NCBI GenBank assembly: GCA_003415625.1
Contig: PYIU01000011.1
Coordinates: forward strand, 2,369,001 to 2,433,000
Direction of reading: 5' to 3'
From: Aquanectria penicillioides
Lineage: Eukaryota; Ascomycota; Sordariomycetes; Hypocreales; Nectriaceae
DNA: 64,000 bases
Positions 32,682 to 43,703 of this stretch are shown in pieces. How positions within the stretch are numbered: the stretch's first letter is position 1; every line of letters begins with the position of its first letter. Both the position numbers and the translations under genes were made by a program. Below the pieces are notes generated by a model. That model did not search any database, was not told the origin of the DNA, and saw nothing but the letters and a program-made list of their open reading frames with translations.

Positions 32682-32940
32682 TATAAACAATATATAGGCA
32701 TGCATAGGGACAGTTATAGCAGGCAATATATGCAATGGGTCAGTCTAGATCAATTAGGATTTATAAGGAGCAGCTAGATAGTGGTCGCAAAATGCAATCA
32801 CCTATTTACAGTGCAGGGATTCCCTTATAAGGATATGTGGCCTCAAGACCTAGGCCCATAAGGCCCCCAAGGTCGGCTTGTGGCCGGCCGCTATGTCTAT
32901 AGCGGCGACCACCTTCGCCTGGCCGCTATATCTGTCAACA
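32682..32940 (-). repeat. 5' LTR (right copy), 259 bp
   Basis: Same length as the left copy with no gaps. In its inward (left-hand) ~95 bp this copy carries the A/T state at all 18 differing sites; towards its outer end it mostly retains G/C. Confidence 0.92.
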
Positions 32941-32945
32941 AGCTT
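32941..32945. repeat. Target-site duplication AGCTT, right copy
   Basis: Directly follows the terminal CAACA of the right LTR and equals 27430-27434. Confidence 0.88.
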
Positions 32946-33895
32946 ATATTGCGAGCGCTATTGCAGAAGTTCTTAAAAATTAAGAATCATTTATACTGTA
33001 AAATCAATTACAAATACTAGCTGTTTGACGCTGATAAAAACCTCACAGTTCGTAGTGAAGTACTTTCGGACTTGATTACCCTAGACTACATGGTTTGGCT
33101 GGAGAAGCATCGTGACAACGAACACTAGAAGATACGAAGCATCTCATTCAACGATATGATACATTACACAACTTCAAACTGATTTATCGGGTAACTGGTC
33201 TACGCATAGTTCGTATCGCCTCGTGCTGGTAATCGTTCTTGGAAGTTCATTGTCCGTTCCTTACGCGTATCGTGCTTCCGGACGCAGGCCGTGGCAACCT
33301 GAGCAGGCAGCGTAATCACGAATTTCTCTCTGGCCAGAGCAGATCCACTATGAAAACTAAGATGACAAGAAATGTAACGTTCAGGGGGTCCTCGGCCAAC
33401 ATACAGCCGGAATGAAACATGAGCACTGGACGATCCCCGCGAACGGGCCGTTTAGTGCCTCTAGCATCGAGGTCTAACCGTTGAAGTTATTTCCTTGCCC
33501 GCGTTTCAGGATTCCGTTACCACATTGAGGTGCATGAATCAAGTAGAAGGCATCTCTGGATCTTCGTTTGACTCGAGCTCCTCACCCGGAACTCACTCTC
33601 GCCCTTCCACGTGTCTTGACTCCTTGACCGTCGTATCAAGCACCAACAAAAATCCTGTTTCCTAGACTCTTTTTGCTGTGCCGTGTTGATCCGTGCCCTT
33701 AGCTCTAGTGGTCGACGTTACAAGCCTCGGCCTTGTAGCTTCATCTGGTGTAGGTCCTGCAGCGAATGTGGAGCGCTCAGCGTCATGCCCCAGACTCCAC
33801 CAGATGACCCATCTTGGCGCGAACAGCTCTTATGCATCGCGGTCCCAAGATTGCGGTCGCAATTGAATTTTCTATCTCTTCTCCCAGTAGTCAAC
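32946..33895. other. Intergenic, upstream of the P450 gene
   Basis: Normal composition; presumed promoter of the P450. An in-frame upstream extension to 33683 exists but does not look like P450 sequence. Confidence 0.4.
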
Positions 33896-35670
33896 ATGTC
33901 AACGGCTGACACGTCGTCGGTTTTGACGCTACGAAATGTGCTAGGCCTTGCTGCCGTATGGCTGCTTTACCAGCTTCTCCAGGCTCTATATAACATCTCT
34001 CCTCTACACCCTCTGAGCCACATCCCTGGGCCAAAGCTATCAGCTGCCACGTATCTGCCCGAGTTTTACCATGATACAATCCGATTCGGCCGTTACACCA
34101 CGGAGATTCGCCTCATGCACGAAAAATATGGTGAGTGAAAACATTTTGGCTAGCAGAGAAGACATATCTGACTTTTTAGGACCTATTGTTCGCATCAACC
34201 CTGGTGAGGTGCACTGCAGCGATGTCAACTTTGCCGAGGAGATCTACGCCGTGAGCGGGCGCAAGCGAGACAAGCCAGTCCATCAAATCAATGGATCAGC
34301 GTAAAAAACTGCTATTGAGATTCTGATCAGGGATTGGCCACTGACTTTCTCGCATAGCTTGGGTGAATCTGGGTTTGGAACCGTTGACCATGATCTGCAC
34401 CGTGTGCGACGAGTTCCTCTCGCCAAGTTCTTCTCTCGTGGCATGATTGCGCGGCTTGAGAGCGAAATCCACGCTTTAGTCCAGAAGCTTTGCGACAAAC
34501 TATTGGCCCAGTCGGGCAAGAAGGAGCCTTTTGATGTGACCATGGCTTACAGCTGCTTCACCTCTGATGCCATCTCTGGATACTGCTTTGGTGAAAGCTT
34601 TGGTTTCCTCACTCAAGAAGGATGGTATCCAAACTTTCGTGAGCCTACTGCGTCCATCTTGAGGCCAGTCTTCATCTTCCGGTTCTTCCCCTGGACTAAA
34701 TCTCTCACCGTACTTGGAGAGTGGTACGTATTTGAGCCAACCGGAATGAAATATATTACTGATGATTGCTAGGTTGATTAACTATCTGCCTGAGGATATC
34801 GCCTTGCTCATCCAAACGCTGAAGATTGACATCCCCAACAAGGTCAAGAAGACCAAGTCTGATCTGGATGCTGGCATCAAGCATGAGCGCCCTACGGTGT
34901 TCGGAACTCTCCTGGGATCGGATCTAGGGTTGCTTGAGAAGCAACCACAGCGTTTAGCAGATGAGGCCACAGCTGTCGTGGGCGCCGGAACCGAGACTAC
35001 TAGCTGGGCTTTGTCTGTCATGACGTATTACTTGTTGACGAAGCCAGAACTCCTCGAAAAGCTTAAGAAGGAGCTAAACGAGATTGTGGACGATCCAAAG
35101 CAGCTCCCGCCTTGGACAACTCTGGAGAAGCTGCCTTACCTCAGTGCTGTCCTGCAAGAGGGCCTGCGCCTTTCCTACGGTGTTTCAGCTCGCACTGCTC
35201 GTATTCCGACTGAGGAGAACCTTATCTACCGTGGAGAGTTTAACAAGAAGCCAGTGGAGTATGTGATTCCCCGTGGATATGCCATTGGCATGTCGGCAGT
35301 CATCACACACCACGACGAAAGTGTGTTCCCTGACTCGTACGAATTCATCCCCGAACGGTGGCTGGATGAGAACAACCAGCGTAGAAAGGATGTTGACCGT
35401 GGCATGCTCGCCTTTTCAAAGGGTAGCAGATCTTGCCTGGGAATGAAGTAAGTCAACGCTATACGGCAATATGAAGATCTGAGTTGCTAACAGTTGACTT
35501 GTAGTTTGGCGTTGTGCGAGCTCAACTTGTGTCTCACTGGCCTTGTTCTTCGCGTACTGCCCCATATGACCTTATTTAACACCGTGGGTGAGGATGTCGC
35601 ATACGACCACGACATGTTTGTTCCATGTGCCAAAGATGGCACAAACGGCGTTCGTGTCAAAATGGTATAA
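33896..35670 (+). CDS. Cytochrome P450 monooxygenase (CYP58/TRI4-like family), 520 aa
   Basis: Five exons: 33896-34130, 34180-34300, 34358-34723, 34773-35447 and 35505-35670; 1563 nt in frame. Order of features: N-terminal membrane anchor (about 9-31: [17 protein letters not shown]), proline hinge HIPGPKL, I-helix [10 protein letters not shown]-helix EGLR (ExxR), PERW meander, and heme loop [14 protein letters not shown] with the Cys ligand. It should sit in the ER membrane and use a reductase partner. Overall wording resembles the CYP58 group, which includes trichodiene oxygenase-type enzymes, but substrate cannot be read from sequence. The start at 33896 puts the anchor at the N-terminus. 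It is convergent with the SDR at 36000; together they could modify one metabolite, which is inference. Confidence 0.9.
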
Positions 35671-35999
35671 TATGATAGTGTGAGAACGCTCGTTTTCTGG
35701 TATATTGGCTTTGGTGTCGGGGCCAGAACTCATTTGCATGCATGCGACACTGGCGTTACAATGTTGCAAAGAATCGTAAATGAAGAGGCCGAGCGATTAA
35801 CAATATGGGTATATATGAATTGATAGACTGGATGGGACGCTTCGGAAACGATGCATAGACACAGAAATCCTCATGGCACACATCAATCTCGCCATGTGCC
35901 GATTCCTCATTTTTGGTAGTTACTTATTTTTATCAAGATGAATGTGAGTCTGGATTGATTTAAAAACGTTGCTGTACTTCAAACTTCCACCTACAACCT
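35671..35999. other. Convergent 3' flanks
   Basis: Short AT-rich gap between P450 and SDR stops; nothing else seen. Confidence 0.4.
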
Positions 36000-36764
36000 T
36001 CAAAATGGTTCTTGGGCTGGTCTCATGTCCAACTCATGCACCCAGAGCGAGGTCGGTTGTTGAGAAAGCCAGAGATACAACTGTCCAACATCCTCTCCCT
36101 TCATTTTTTTTCCAGTCTGGGTGTCTTGGTTGTCCTCGTCAATAATGCCCCCGTTGGCAATAGCGTGCACACATTGGACTCCAAATTTGCTGTGCTCCTT
36201 GGCAATTGCCTGAGCGACCATTCTGGCGGCAGCGCGCGTTGCACCATACGCGGAATACCCCGTGTTTGTGCGCATCGCCCCAAGTGTTCCTGTGAAAATG
36301 ATGGTTCCCTTCTTGGCTCGATTCGTGTCGGAGAGCAAAGTTTGGCCTCCGTTTTGTGCATAAATCATCTTCAGTGCCTCCTGGGCAAACACAAAGGAGC
36401 CCGTCGTGTATGTTTGCAAGCTATCGCCAAAGGCTTCTGCTGTCTGATCTAAGAAAGGCGTCTTGTTGGCATGCTTTACGTGATATATGGCGAGTTTCAA
36501 CTTCAAGCCAGAGAAGCCAGGATGATTAGCAATGTCTGCGAAGGTGCGCCGAAGATTGTCGGGTTGCGTGTCCGTCGGGAATGCTTGGAGGATGCCGCCG
36601 GAGCTTTGCTGTAAGCCGGCACACAAAGATTTGAGATTTTCAGCATTTCGGGCTAGAAGAGCGACTGCAAGATTGCCCTGCTTTGGGTCAGCTAAGACAC
36701 GGGCGATCCCAGCTCCGGATGTTGGGCCGGCGCCGATGAGGATTGCTAGACCGCTTGGTGCCAT
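36000..36764 (-). CDS. Short-chain dehydrogenase/reductase with atypical Tyr-x3-Arg site, 254 aa
   Basis: Single exon of family length. N-terminal Rossmann strand and Gly-rich loop AILIGAGPTSGAGIARVLA bind NAD(P)H, and LARNAENL follows beta-2 (Arg suggests NADP preference). The usual NNAG is replaced by AIYHVKHA-type sequence. The catalytic region has a TGT-G strand (IIFTGTLGAMR) and Y-S-A-Y-G-A-T-R-A: the expected YxxxK has Arg where Lys is normal. Catalytic competence is therefore uncertain: some SDRs tolerate changes, and others are scaffold-like. The next strand reads VQCVHAIANGGI where PG is common. It is convergent with the P450 at 33896-35670. Confidence 0.85.
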   Translation of the reverse strand: MAPSGLAILIGAGPTSGAGIARVLADPKQGNLAVALLARNAENLKSLCAGLQQSSGGILQAFPTDTQPDNLRRTFADIANHPGFSGLKLKLAIYHVKHANKTPFLDQTAEAFGDSLQTYTTGSFVFAQEALKMIYAQNGGQTLLSDTNRAKKGTIIFTGTLGAMRTNTGYSAYGATRAAARMVAQAIAKEHSKFGVQCVHAIANGGIIDEDNQDTQTGKKMKGEDVGQLYLWLSQQPTSLWVHELDMRPAQEPF

Positions 36765-37465
36765 AGTGAGTGAGGAACCTTTCTTGGAGGGGGCGGTAGA
36801 GAAATAGAGAAGTCCGGAGATATCATTTGCATTCGAAATCGCGAAATGGGAATGGCTAAATTATATATTTCGGATGGTCAGTTTATTTGAAATCCGAACT
36901 GGACTATCAAAAGCGAACTATGACACCATTACAGCGCTCACGCCTGCAGCTTGCTTATGTCTATTAGTATTTCCGCTTAACCCCGCCTTTGTGGTCGAGG
37001 AGATACGAGACGCTAATGCAACCTGCTTACATACCCCGCGTTACGTGGATTAAAAAGAGGTAATAAGGAGTATCCGTAGGGAGAATTTGCAAGCTCCTTG
37101 TCAAAGAAATTTTCTCCGACTTTAATAAATGTGTAACAATGGTTTACGCCTCGGTATCATAGAGCCACCGGCTCAGCCCTTGCACCGAGAAAAATGCACC
37201 ACTCATATAGTAATGGTATCCCTGGGTTTGAGGCACTGTAGGGATCTGACAACTAATGCTGAATGTCATGGTACTATTCGAACGGCCATATGAAAAGCAA
37301 GGGTTAACCTTTAGTAGACCACAATGGAATGCTGTTTAACCACTAATGCAAACTGAATATAATCTATGCAGTAGCTTTTTGGAACAACCTTGAACGTGAT
37401 ATGAGCATGGAATGACGTATTAAGACACCAAGGATAACTCAAAAATTCAGAGTTAACATTTAATA
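36765..37465. other. Intergenic, upstream of the SDR
   Basis: No coding signal; SDR promoter on its left side. Confidence 0.4.
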
Positions 37466-37605
37466 CCTCTGAACATAGAAGGTAGTGATCTATTTGTAGG
37501 TATTTTCGACGTCCCTTCATGGAATATTGGACAGAAGCTGATAGCAACCTTGCCTAACTAGCCCTCCGAGTCATTATAGAAGGATACGACAGGGAAACAA
37601 TCTCA
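37466..37605 (-). pseudogene. Decayed fragment of an NLR C-terminus (paralogue of the gene at 43704-46762)
   Basis: About 100 bp align to 43722-43823 with roughly three quarters of bases equal. On the minus strand one frame reads A-I-S-F-C-P-I-F-H-E-G-T-S-K-I-P-T-N-R-S, against A-A-S-L-C-P-V-F-H-E-V-M-T-K-I-P-A-N-E-S in the intact gene. A Trp codon of the intact gene corresponds to a stop. Several of the differences are C-to-T or G-to-A. It is a relic of a duplicated NLR gene; only its 3' end is recognisable. Confidence 0.75.
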
Positions 37606-39953
37606 GGAGCACTGAAATCCACTTGCCTTTCATGGCTTAACTTCTGCCGCTTTACGCTAAGCAGTTGCTAAGTTCAAGTGAGCCCCCCTAAGCATATACT
37701 AACTTTCTCGGAACTTCACTTCAGCTGGGGTAAGGCTCAACTACTGAAGATCCTTACTATTATTCCAATATGGCTCGAGAATTTATATTTGAGATATATT
37801 AAAAAATAGCTATCGAAACCGCAATTGTGTGGTGCACATAACTAAGATTGGCTTTGTTGTATTTAAGGATAAAGAAAAGCGTAACCATCTACAATAAAAT
37901 ACAATGCAATCCTCAAAGAGATTTCAAAAACTTTAAGGGATATTACTACCAAAGTAATTAAAGGCATTCGTGGTACAGAAAAGACTTATTCTCCTAGATG
38001 CTTTAGGATTAGAATGCAGAAAGTGTAGGATATAATAACCTTTTAATAATATCTTATCTTGAGAGATGCTGCTTCATGTCGGAAATGTGATGAATTTTAA
38101 CTACGATGTAAACTATGTACGTGATTGGATAACCGTTTGTAGAAGGCACATGCAAATGCCTTGACTTTTAGCCTTTTCTCGCTTGGATTAGTAGAGCTTT
38201 CCGTGCGTGATTTTAATTTCTTTGATATTTTTGAACTGTCGCTTGCGTGGATAATCACTAGCTACCCATGACACCTGTACTTCACTCGCCCTCTTGATCT
38301 GGCTGATATTAATGCGCTGGAGGATGTACCGATATTAAGATTGTTGATACTACTACTGAGGCTGTCGCTGGTACTGTTGGATTGCTGACGAAACACTCTT
38401 TCTTCCTTGTTATTAAGATATTTGGTTTTAAGGCTCATCAAGGACAATTTAGCCTTAGCAGGCAGAGAAAAGGGAACGGGGTAGCGTATAACATCAAAGA
38501 GCTCGGCTACATGTCCTAACATGGAAGAATCCCGTTGAAGACCCATCACGTCGACAGCAAACCAAGCACTTGAATTGTTTGCGAAGAACCAATAGACACT
38601 GACCAAAAAAAAACAGAACATCAATGTAAAATCAATTTTGCTTCAACCTAATTCAACATCTCCACCAAACCTCAAACGTGCCTAGGACGTCACCGCAAGA
38701 ACCATCCATTGTATCATCTTACCTGGATCATTACGTCGCTCAAATGTCTCATTCCCGCCCCCAGGCATTCTGACCGTCCCTGATGTAGGTAATCTAGGAC
38801 AGCCAAACCGAGCATTCGCCGCGCTATTGGTCGCCTATTTTTGATGATGGCAGCTGGAGGTTGTCAATCGCCCTATTCCTATATGGGGGCTTAAGTGCGC
38901 CACGGGATGCTCGTAGCTCTGGCTAGAGGTGCAAAGGAGTTGAGGAGCCAGTGGAATCCTTGAAAGAATGATCAAAGGATGTCAAGTGATCTACAATTTG
39001 GCGTTCTACTGCAGCCCTAGCACTTCCACAACAACATTGATTCTGAGCAGCAACGTTGCGGCGCATGCTGAGTGATCTCAGTGTGATTCTGTAACTGCAC
39101 AGGCAACACAAACCTCGTCTTGCTCAATTATATTCAGGAAGCAGGCGTGTATTCTCGCTTTTTAACATTTACGACTTTAGCCCGTGAGTCATGCTCTCTT
39201 GCCTGGTGGCCCACTGTTCACTGTAACGTCGACAGAAAGGAATGGATATTGTCAGGTTTGATAGCCTTTCCCAAGATGACTGCTCAATGTTGTACCCATG
39301 TTTTGGCCCCCAGCTCAGCCCTTGCAAAAGTAAGCATTCCAAATGCATATTGTGATAAGCTCGTGTCGTTTTTAGGCCCATCCAATCGTTTCTTGCATGT
39401 GATTTAAGCTTAGACTCTTTGGGAATTGGAACGCCCCGCACGGCCGATTAGAACTCCGACAGAATCGAACCGTCCGTACGCTCTTATTTCACGCAACTCC
39501 CTGGATCTCGCATATTTTCCGGTTGAGTGGTTTCTTCCCTCGGTTACATTGGTATCGACGCGAGTTTGAAGTAGGTTGGAAAATCAACAATCCTAGAATG
39601 ATTGATGACAAGCTGTGCCTTACCTGACGCTTTCCCGTGCCTGCGCTTGCAATCTCACTGCATATCGGGGCGGCCGCTCCTTGGGCAAATTCACAGGCCA
39701 ATAGAATAAACAGCGCGAAAACTGAGTCAATGTTAACTGTGCAAGCTTATCAGATCGACAAAGCAAGAAAAGTTATTTCAGAAGTATATTTAAGATATGC
39801 CCCCTTCGGGGACATTCTTGGCTGACTCACAGCGCTTACAGAATCTGGGTGAAATGAAAATAGCCTCCCATTTACAATCACCGCGCTGTATTGCCTCCAC
39901 AGATTTTAATTTTATCATTCTAGACATATTCACTACCCTTGGTTACGACTACC
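37606..39953. other. AT-rich relic-like region without a supportable gene
   Basis: Contains AT-rich sequence at 37.7-38.2 kb with a protein-like plus-strand stretch near 37900-38025 (A-I-L-K-E-I-S-K-T-L-R-D), possibly a retroelement or gene remnant. I could not assign a family. The rest shows only short ORFs. Confidence 0.35.
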
Positions 39954-41994
39954 ATGTCCTATTTACCGGTACTGGCGGATTCGCCTGATGATGTTTCTGA
40001 GGTCGAAGTACATCCTGAAAAACCGACAACGGAGCCAGTTCCGTGGCATGGCGGGCCTAAAACGCTGAATCAACCTGTGTCCACTTTAATATTTAGTTGG
40101 GCTTGGAACTTGGTGTTAGTTGTTGGACCTGTTTGTTTCCTTGGTAAGCTGCTACGGGTGACTCGCAACTTGTGCATGAGCTGATCCCCCCAGTCCTCGC
40201 AAGCCTCGCAGTTGCTTTAGACAACAGAGAAAGGTCATCATACGGTGATAAGGTCAACGATGCAACTCTTCTTGGTCCAACCATTTTCCCAATCCTGTTT
40301 GCTGCGGTCGTCAGTCGATTCTATAAGAACGTTGCTCGTTGGCGCATTGAGAGAGAACATGGTGTTGAGCTCGCAACCCTTGAGCAAGTATTCGGCAGTC
40401 AGAGTTTAGCCGGGGCCGTTGAGAGATTTCTTGTCGTCCGCACCAATTTTATTTTTGGTCTCCTGATTCTCCTCACCTGGAGCCTATCCCCCTCGGAGGT
40501 CAAAGTGCCGCTAGGCTACTCTATCTAGGTAATCACGACGTGACCAGAACTGTCTATTACCTCCATAATGCCTATCAGGCGTCAATGTTTTCGGGCGCCA
40601 GTGCAGCCTTCCAGGCCGAGACGAGCGTCAACCTACTCTTTTTTTCGAGCCTCCTGTCCTCTGCAGACCAGAGACAATCACCTACAGATTTGTGGAACTT
40701 GCCCAAGGTTCCTCAATGGCCAAAGGGGGCTGTTGGTGATGACGAACGCGATATTGATCAAGAAGCGCTTGTCCGGGGTGATGAGTATTACGCTTCCCTC
40801 CTTGGGACCAAGATTCAAGGATTGAATTTTGGCAAAGGAAATATGACGCAGTACCATGTTGTCATCGAATCATCTTACCTAGACTTTGACTGCAAGCTAG
40901 TTGGCAGCATGATCCCAATGAACAAGTCATCTGATTACTTTGATGCCTCAACGCTCAACGTCACCACACTATTCAACGTGACGGATGACAATTTTCACAC
41001 ATTCGCTGCAAACATCAGTGTCCCGAACATCACTGAGACTTCAGTGCCCTTGGACAAGGTCACCCCTGGTTACATGCTATATGCGACCTTGGACCGAAGC
41101 GATGGAACGTTCGTTTCCCATTTTGCCCTCTTCAACTGTAGCATGGCAAGAATGATTCTCTCTACTAGCGTGATATGCGTTCCATCGCCATCGATGAGAT
41201 GCTGGGCATACCGTCAAAAACGAGTCAACAGTCAATACAGGACCGATAAAATCCCCAAGCACGAACTCTACACTACTGGGTCCACGCGGTATAACGTATT
41301 ACTGCTGTGGAGGAGAGCTGAGGGACAGACGGACTACACGGCAATGTCGCCAGTAGATAACTATGTCTCTGGGGCTTCGGAGCCTTTCACAAGGCAGGAG
41401 TCTATTGATTGGAAAAATGTCGATCTTTCCACGTTCTCAAGGCGCCTTTCAGTCCTGTTCAACACGTATTGGCAAGCCACGTTAGAGTATAAGAACCACA
41501 CCAGCGTTTCATTTGCAACCGAACCCTCGCCATATCAGATTGCAGAGCCAACCTGGGGAAGAAGCCATATCGGCTTTATGAACTCGACAGACGGGACGGC
41601 AAAGACAAGCAGCCAAGTATACCGCGCAAATACCCTTTGGGTTACCATTCTCGTCATCACTACAGTTGTTCTCGAGATTCTTGCGATTGCGGGAGCTGTT
41701 TTGGAGCTTGTTATCCGCGGACCAGATATTCTCGGTTTCGTCAGCTCCATGGCCCGCGACAACCCACATATATCTGTGCCGAGCGGAGGATCTGCCCTGG
41801 ATGGCCCTGATCGAGCAACGATGCTGGGCAAGTTGCGTTTGCGGGTGCAGCTTGCAGACGTCCGTCCGAATGATGAGATGGGTCATATCGCGTTTAGAGA
41901 GGTCCCACCTACCGATAAAGTAACAGAGGAGGCTGGAAGCGAGAGTGGTAGGGTATTTTGGCGGGCACTCGACAAGAAGAGGCTATATGAGTAG
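39954..41994 (+). pseudogene. Fungal polytopic membrane glycoprotein gene with a one-base frameshift
   Basis: Exon 1 is 39954-40143, intron 40144-40211 (GTAAGC...CTCGCAG), then coding to 41994. At the C-run 40488-40492 the frame changes: the family hallmark S-L-S-P-L-G-G-Q is split between two frames. Adding one base there makes the total 1974 nt (657 aa), an exact multiple of three. The protein has two or three N-terminal membrane segments, a LGPTIFPILFAAVV block, an N-glycosylated central region with many NxS/T, a C-terminal membrane segment near 41635-41705, and the tail V-R-P-N-D-E-M-G-H-I-A. Such proteins are common in filamentous ascomycetes and have no known function. A C5-versus-C6 homopolymer may equally be a sequencing error. 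Confidence 0.75.
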
Positions 41995-43703
41995 CCTAGG
42001 AATATAAATCTACTAGAAACCATAAAACATAGAAATTGTCGAGGACCTCGTATTGCACTCGACGCGTGTATTTCTTCTTGTTTCTCTCTATTAATTTCGA
42101 CTTAAACCCTTGTACTTGGCAGGGTACATATTGAGTGGTTCGCAGGCATCAGGCTGTGCATCCCTCTGCCTCCCTCGCCATCATCTGTTGGTTGTGGCGG
42201 AGCGTTGCGTGGCTTTGATTGCGATGCTCCATTGTTGGTCCGGTTGGTTGCCTCACTGTTCTTCGTCCACATTTCTGCCCCCCTCTCCCTCTCTCTTCGT
42301 CATCCAACGCTCTCCATGCGCTCACTGCAGTCGTCGTGTGCTCCAACATCTCTGTCAACATCCCTCTTCCTGCCACACGCTGCAGTTCCCAGCGCCCCCA
42401 CGAGTATCTTCATCACAGCAACCCCAACATCAGCGTGGAACGTTTCCGCCTATGTCGAATTTTCATCCGGTCCGTCACTATCTATTGCCCGATCGCTCAC
42501 TGCCCGCCTCCTGCATCGCCCTCAAACTATTCACGTGCGACCAACCGCGATCCAGAAGCACGCTCTGCGATTCTTGACTGCGCTCATGTGAATACCAGCT
42601 CTCTACCAACACGCGTCAAATTTGTAGGCAAGTGTCAATTTGGTTGAATGCTTCTCTCAATCTTCAGTTCGAAGTACCATGCTTGGTTGGGTAGGTAGTC
42701 ATTGGCCAGTTCTTCGGCATCAGCTGCATCAGTGGCTTTTCACTCCACCCTCGGCTTACCCTGACATACTCCGCCTTACTCCTTGTGACATGTTGGTCGT
42801 TTAAGCGTTTCTCGGCTTCGAGATTCTCTTCCACCTTTTCTATCTCTTTATCCTTCATCCAACACGCCGTGCGTTCATACCTGTCGCGGACTGGTTCAGG
42901 ATGCCCCGCAATGCTGCACGCAATGAAGTCATAGTCAACATCTCGTTTTGCCTCATGCCCCATCCTGATTCCAAGATTGCTTTCATTGCAACGACAGCTT
43001 GAGCCTCGACCCTCAGCCAGGAGCTTTTTCGCCTGTGAATTAGCTTTTATGTCTCAAATTCCCCTTTATGAGGCCGATCGACTACAGGCGCACTCTAAAA
43101 TTTCAACCGTTCCAATATCCGCAACGCAATAACAAAGGAAATATGGAGGGCACAATCGATGAGTTTAGGTCACTGGAGTTAATGATGCCTTATAGTAATC
43201 AATTTCGAGAGACCGTTTACCAAAACATGGTTCAACACAACCAGCCCGTTGCCATCACTTGCTGGCAGGGCAATGTCCCAGTCAGTGATCGGATGGCAAA
43301 GACGATGACTCTGGGAGACGTATTCCTCTCCTATCTCCTTTCAAACTTTCATCCAATTTCGATGCTATTTCCCTATGTATACATGTAGTTTTAACTCACT
43401 GATTGGAGCATCTCCAATATTGCCCTTGCAACGAATGAGGACCGTATGAAGACTGAGGAATTGGGTTGCAGCTTGGAGCTAGAACTGTTGTACAAGTCTT
43501 CGATCAAGGCATATTCGACTCCTATATCATGTACTATCAATACACTGTTGGTGCTTGTCACAGGATGTCTATGATGTTGAAATATTGAAGAAACATTTCG
43601 GAATTTCATAAACAGCGACAAGCCAATGAACCAATTCTCCAGAACGCAACACCAGTACTAAGATGAATGACATGCAACATGCACTAAGAGCCGAGTATCA
43701 AAG
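41995..43703. other. Intergenic, 1.7 kb
   Basis: CT-rich around 42270-42420. A minus-strand stretch at 42664-43050 reads like charged, possibly coiled-coil protein (K-E-I-E-K-V-E-E-N-L-E-A-E-K-R), but I cannot extend it to a full gene, so it is listed separately with low confidence. Confidence 0.35.
42664..42963 (-). CDS. Small hypothetical ORF, possibly a gene fragment
   Basis: 99 codons from an ATG at 42963; the same frame is open for a further ~80 bp upstream, with protein-like wording and Cys residues (C-R-C-N-E). The middle is rich in Lys and Glu and could be a short coiled coil. A GTAAGC donor-like site at about 42766 could start an intron, but I find no partner. No family recognised; may be a relic. 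Confidence 0.25.
   Translation of the reverse strand: MGHEAKRDVDYDFIACSIAGHPEPVRDRYERTACWMKDKEIEKVEENLEAEKRLNDQHVTRSKAEYVRVSRGWSEKPLMQLMPKNWPMTTYPTKHGTSN

Larger units (their letters stand above)
27435..32940 (-). mobile_element. Ty1/copia LTR retrotransposon, complete but RIP-degraded (5506 bp)
   Basis: Two direct 259-bp LTRs with TG...CA ends are flanked by AGCTT. The interior is extremely AT-rich with nearly no CpG and many TpA. Coding sense is minus: a gag zinc-knuckle remnant lies at 31419-31378, and a reverse-transcriptase remnant near 28905-28870 reads Y-I-N-N-I-L-I-I-T, a G-to-A-mutated copy of the copia YVDD-I-L-I box. The order gag (high coordinates) to RT (low coordinates) agrees. 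A polypurine tract AAAGGGAG abuts the 3' LTR. No ORF over about 65 codons survives. Autonomous activity is excluded. It is the sole cause of the AT-rich block, because both flanks return at once to normal composition. Confidence 0.93.

Noticed and set aside
27600..32700. Centromere-like or AT-isochore interpretation of the AT-rich block
   Set aside because: The block starts and ends exactly at LTRs with a target duplication, so one mutated retrotransposon explains it.
33683..33895. N-terminal extension of the P450 from 33683
   Set aside because: The extension would place 71 Ser/Arg-rich residues before the membrane anchor; the ATG at 33896 puts the anchor at the normal place.
38262..38624. 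120-codon minus ORF
   Set aside because: Ser/Asn-rich low complexity, no recognisable domain, no splice partner; probably chance in an AT-rich patch.
42110..42650. Three overlapping plus ORFs of 128-155 codons
   Set aside because: Three open frames over the same CT-rich stretch with Ser/Pro/His-rich products signify composition, not coding.
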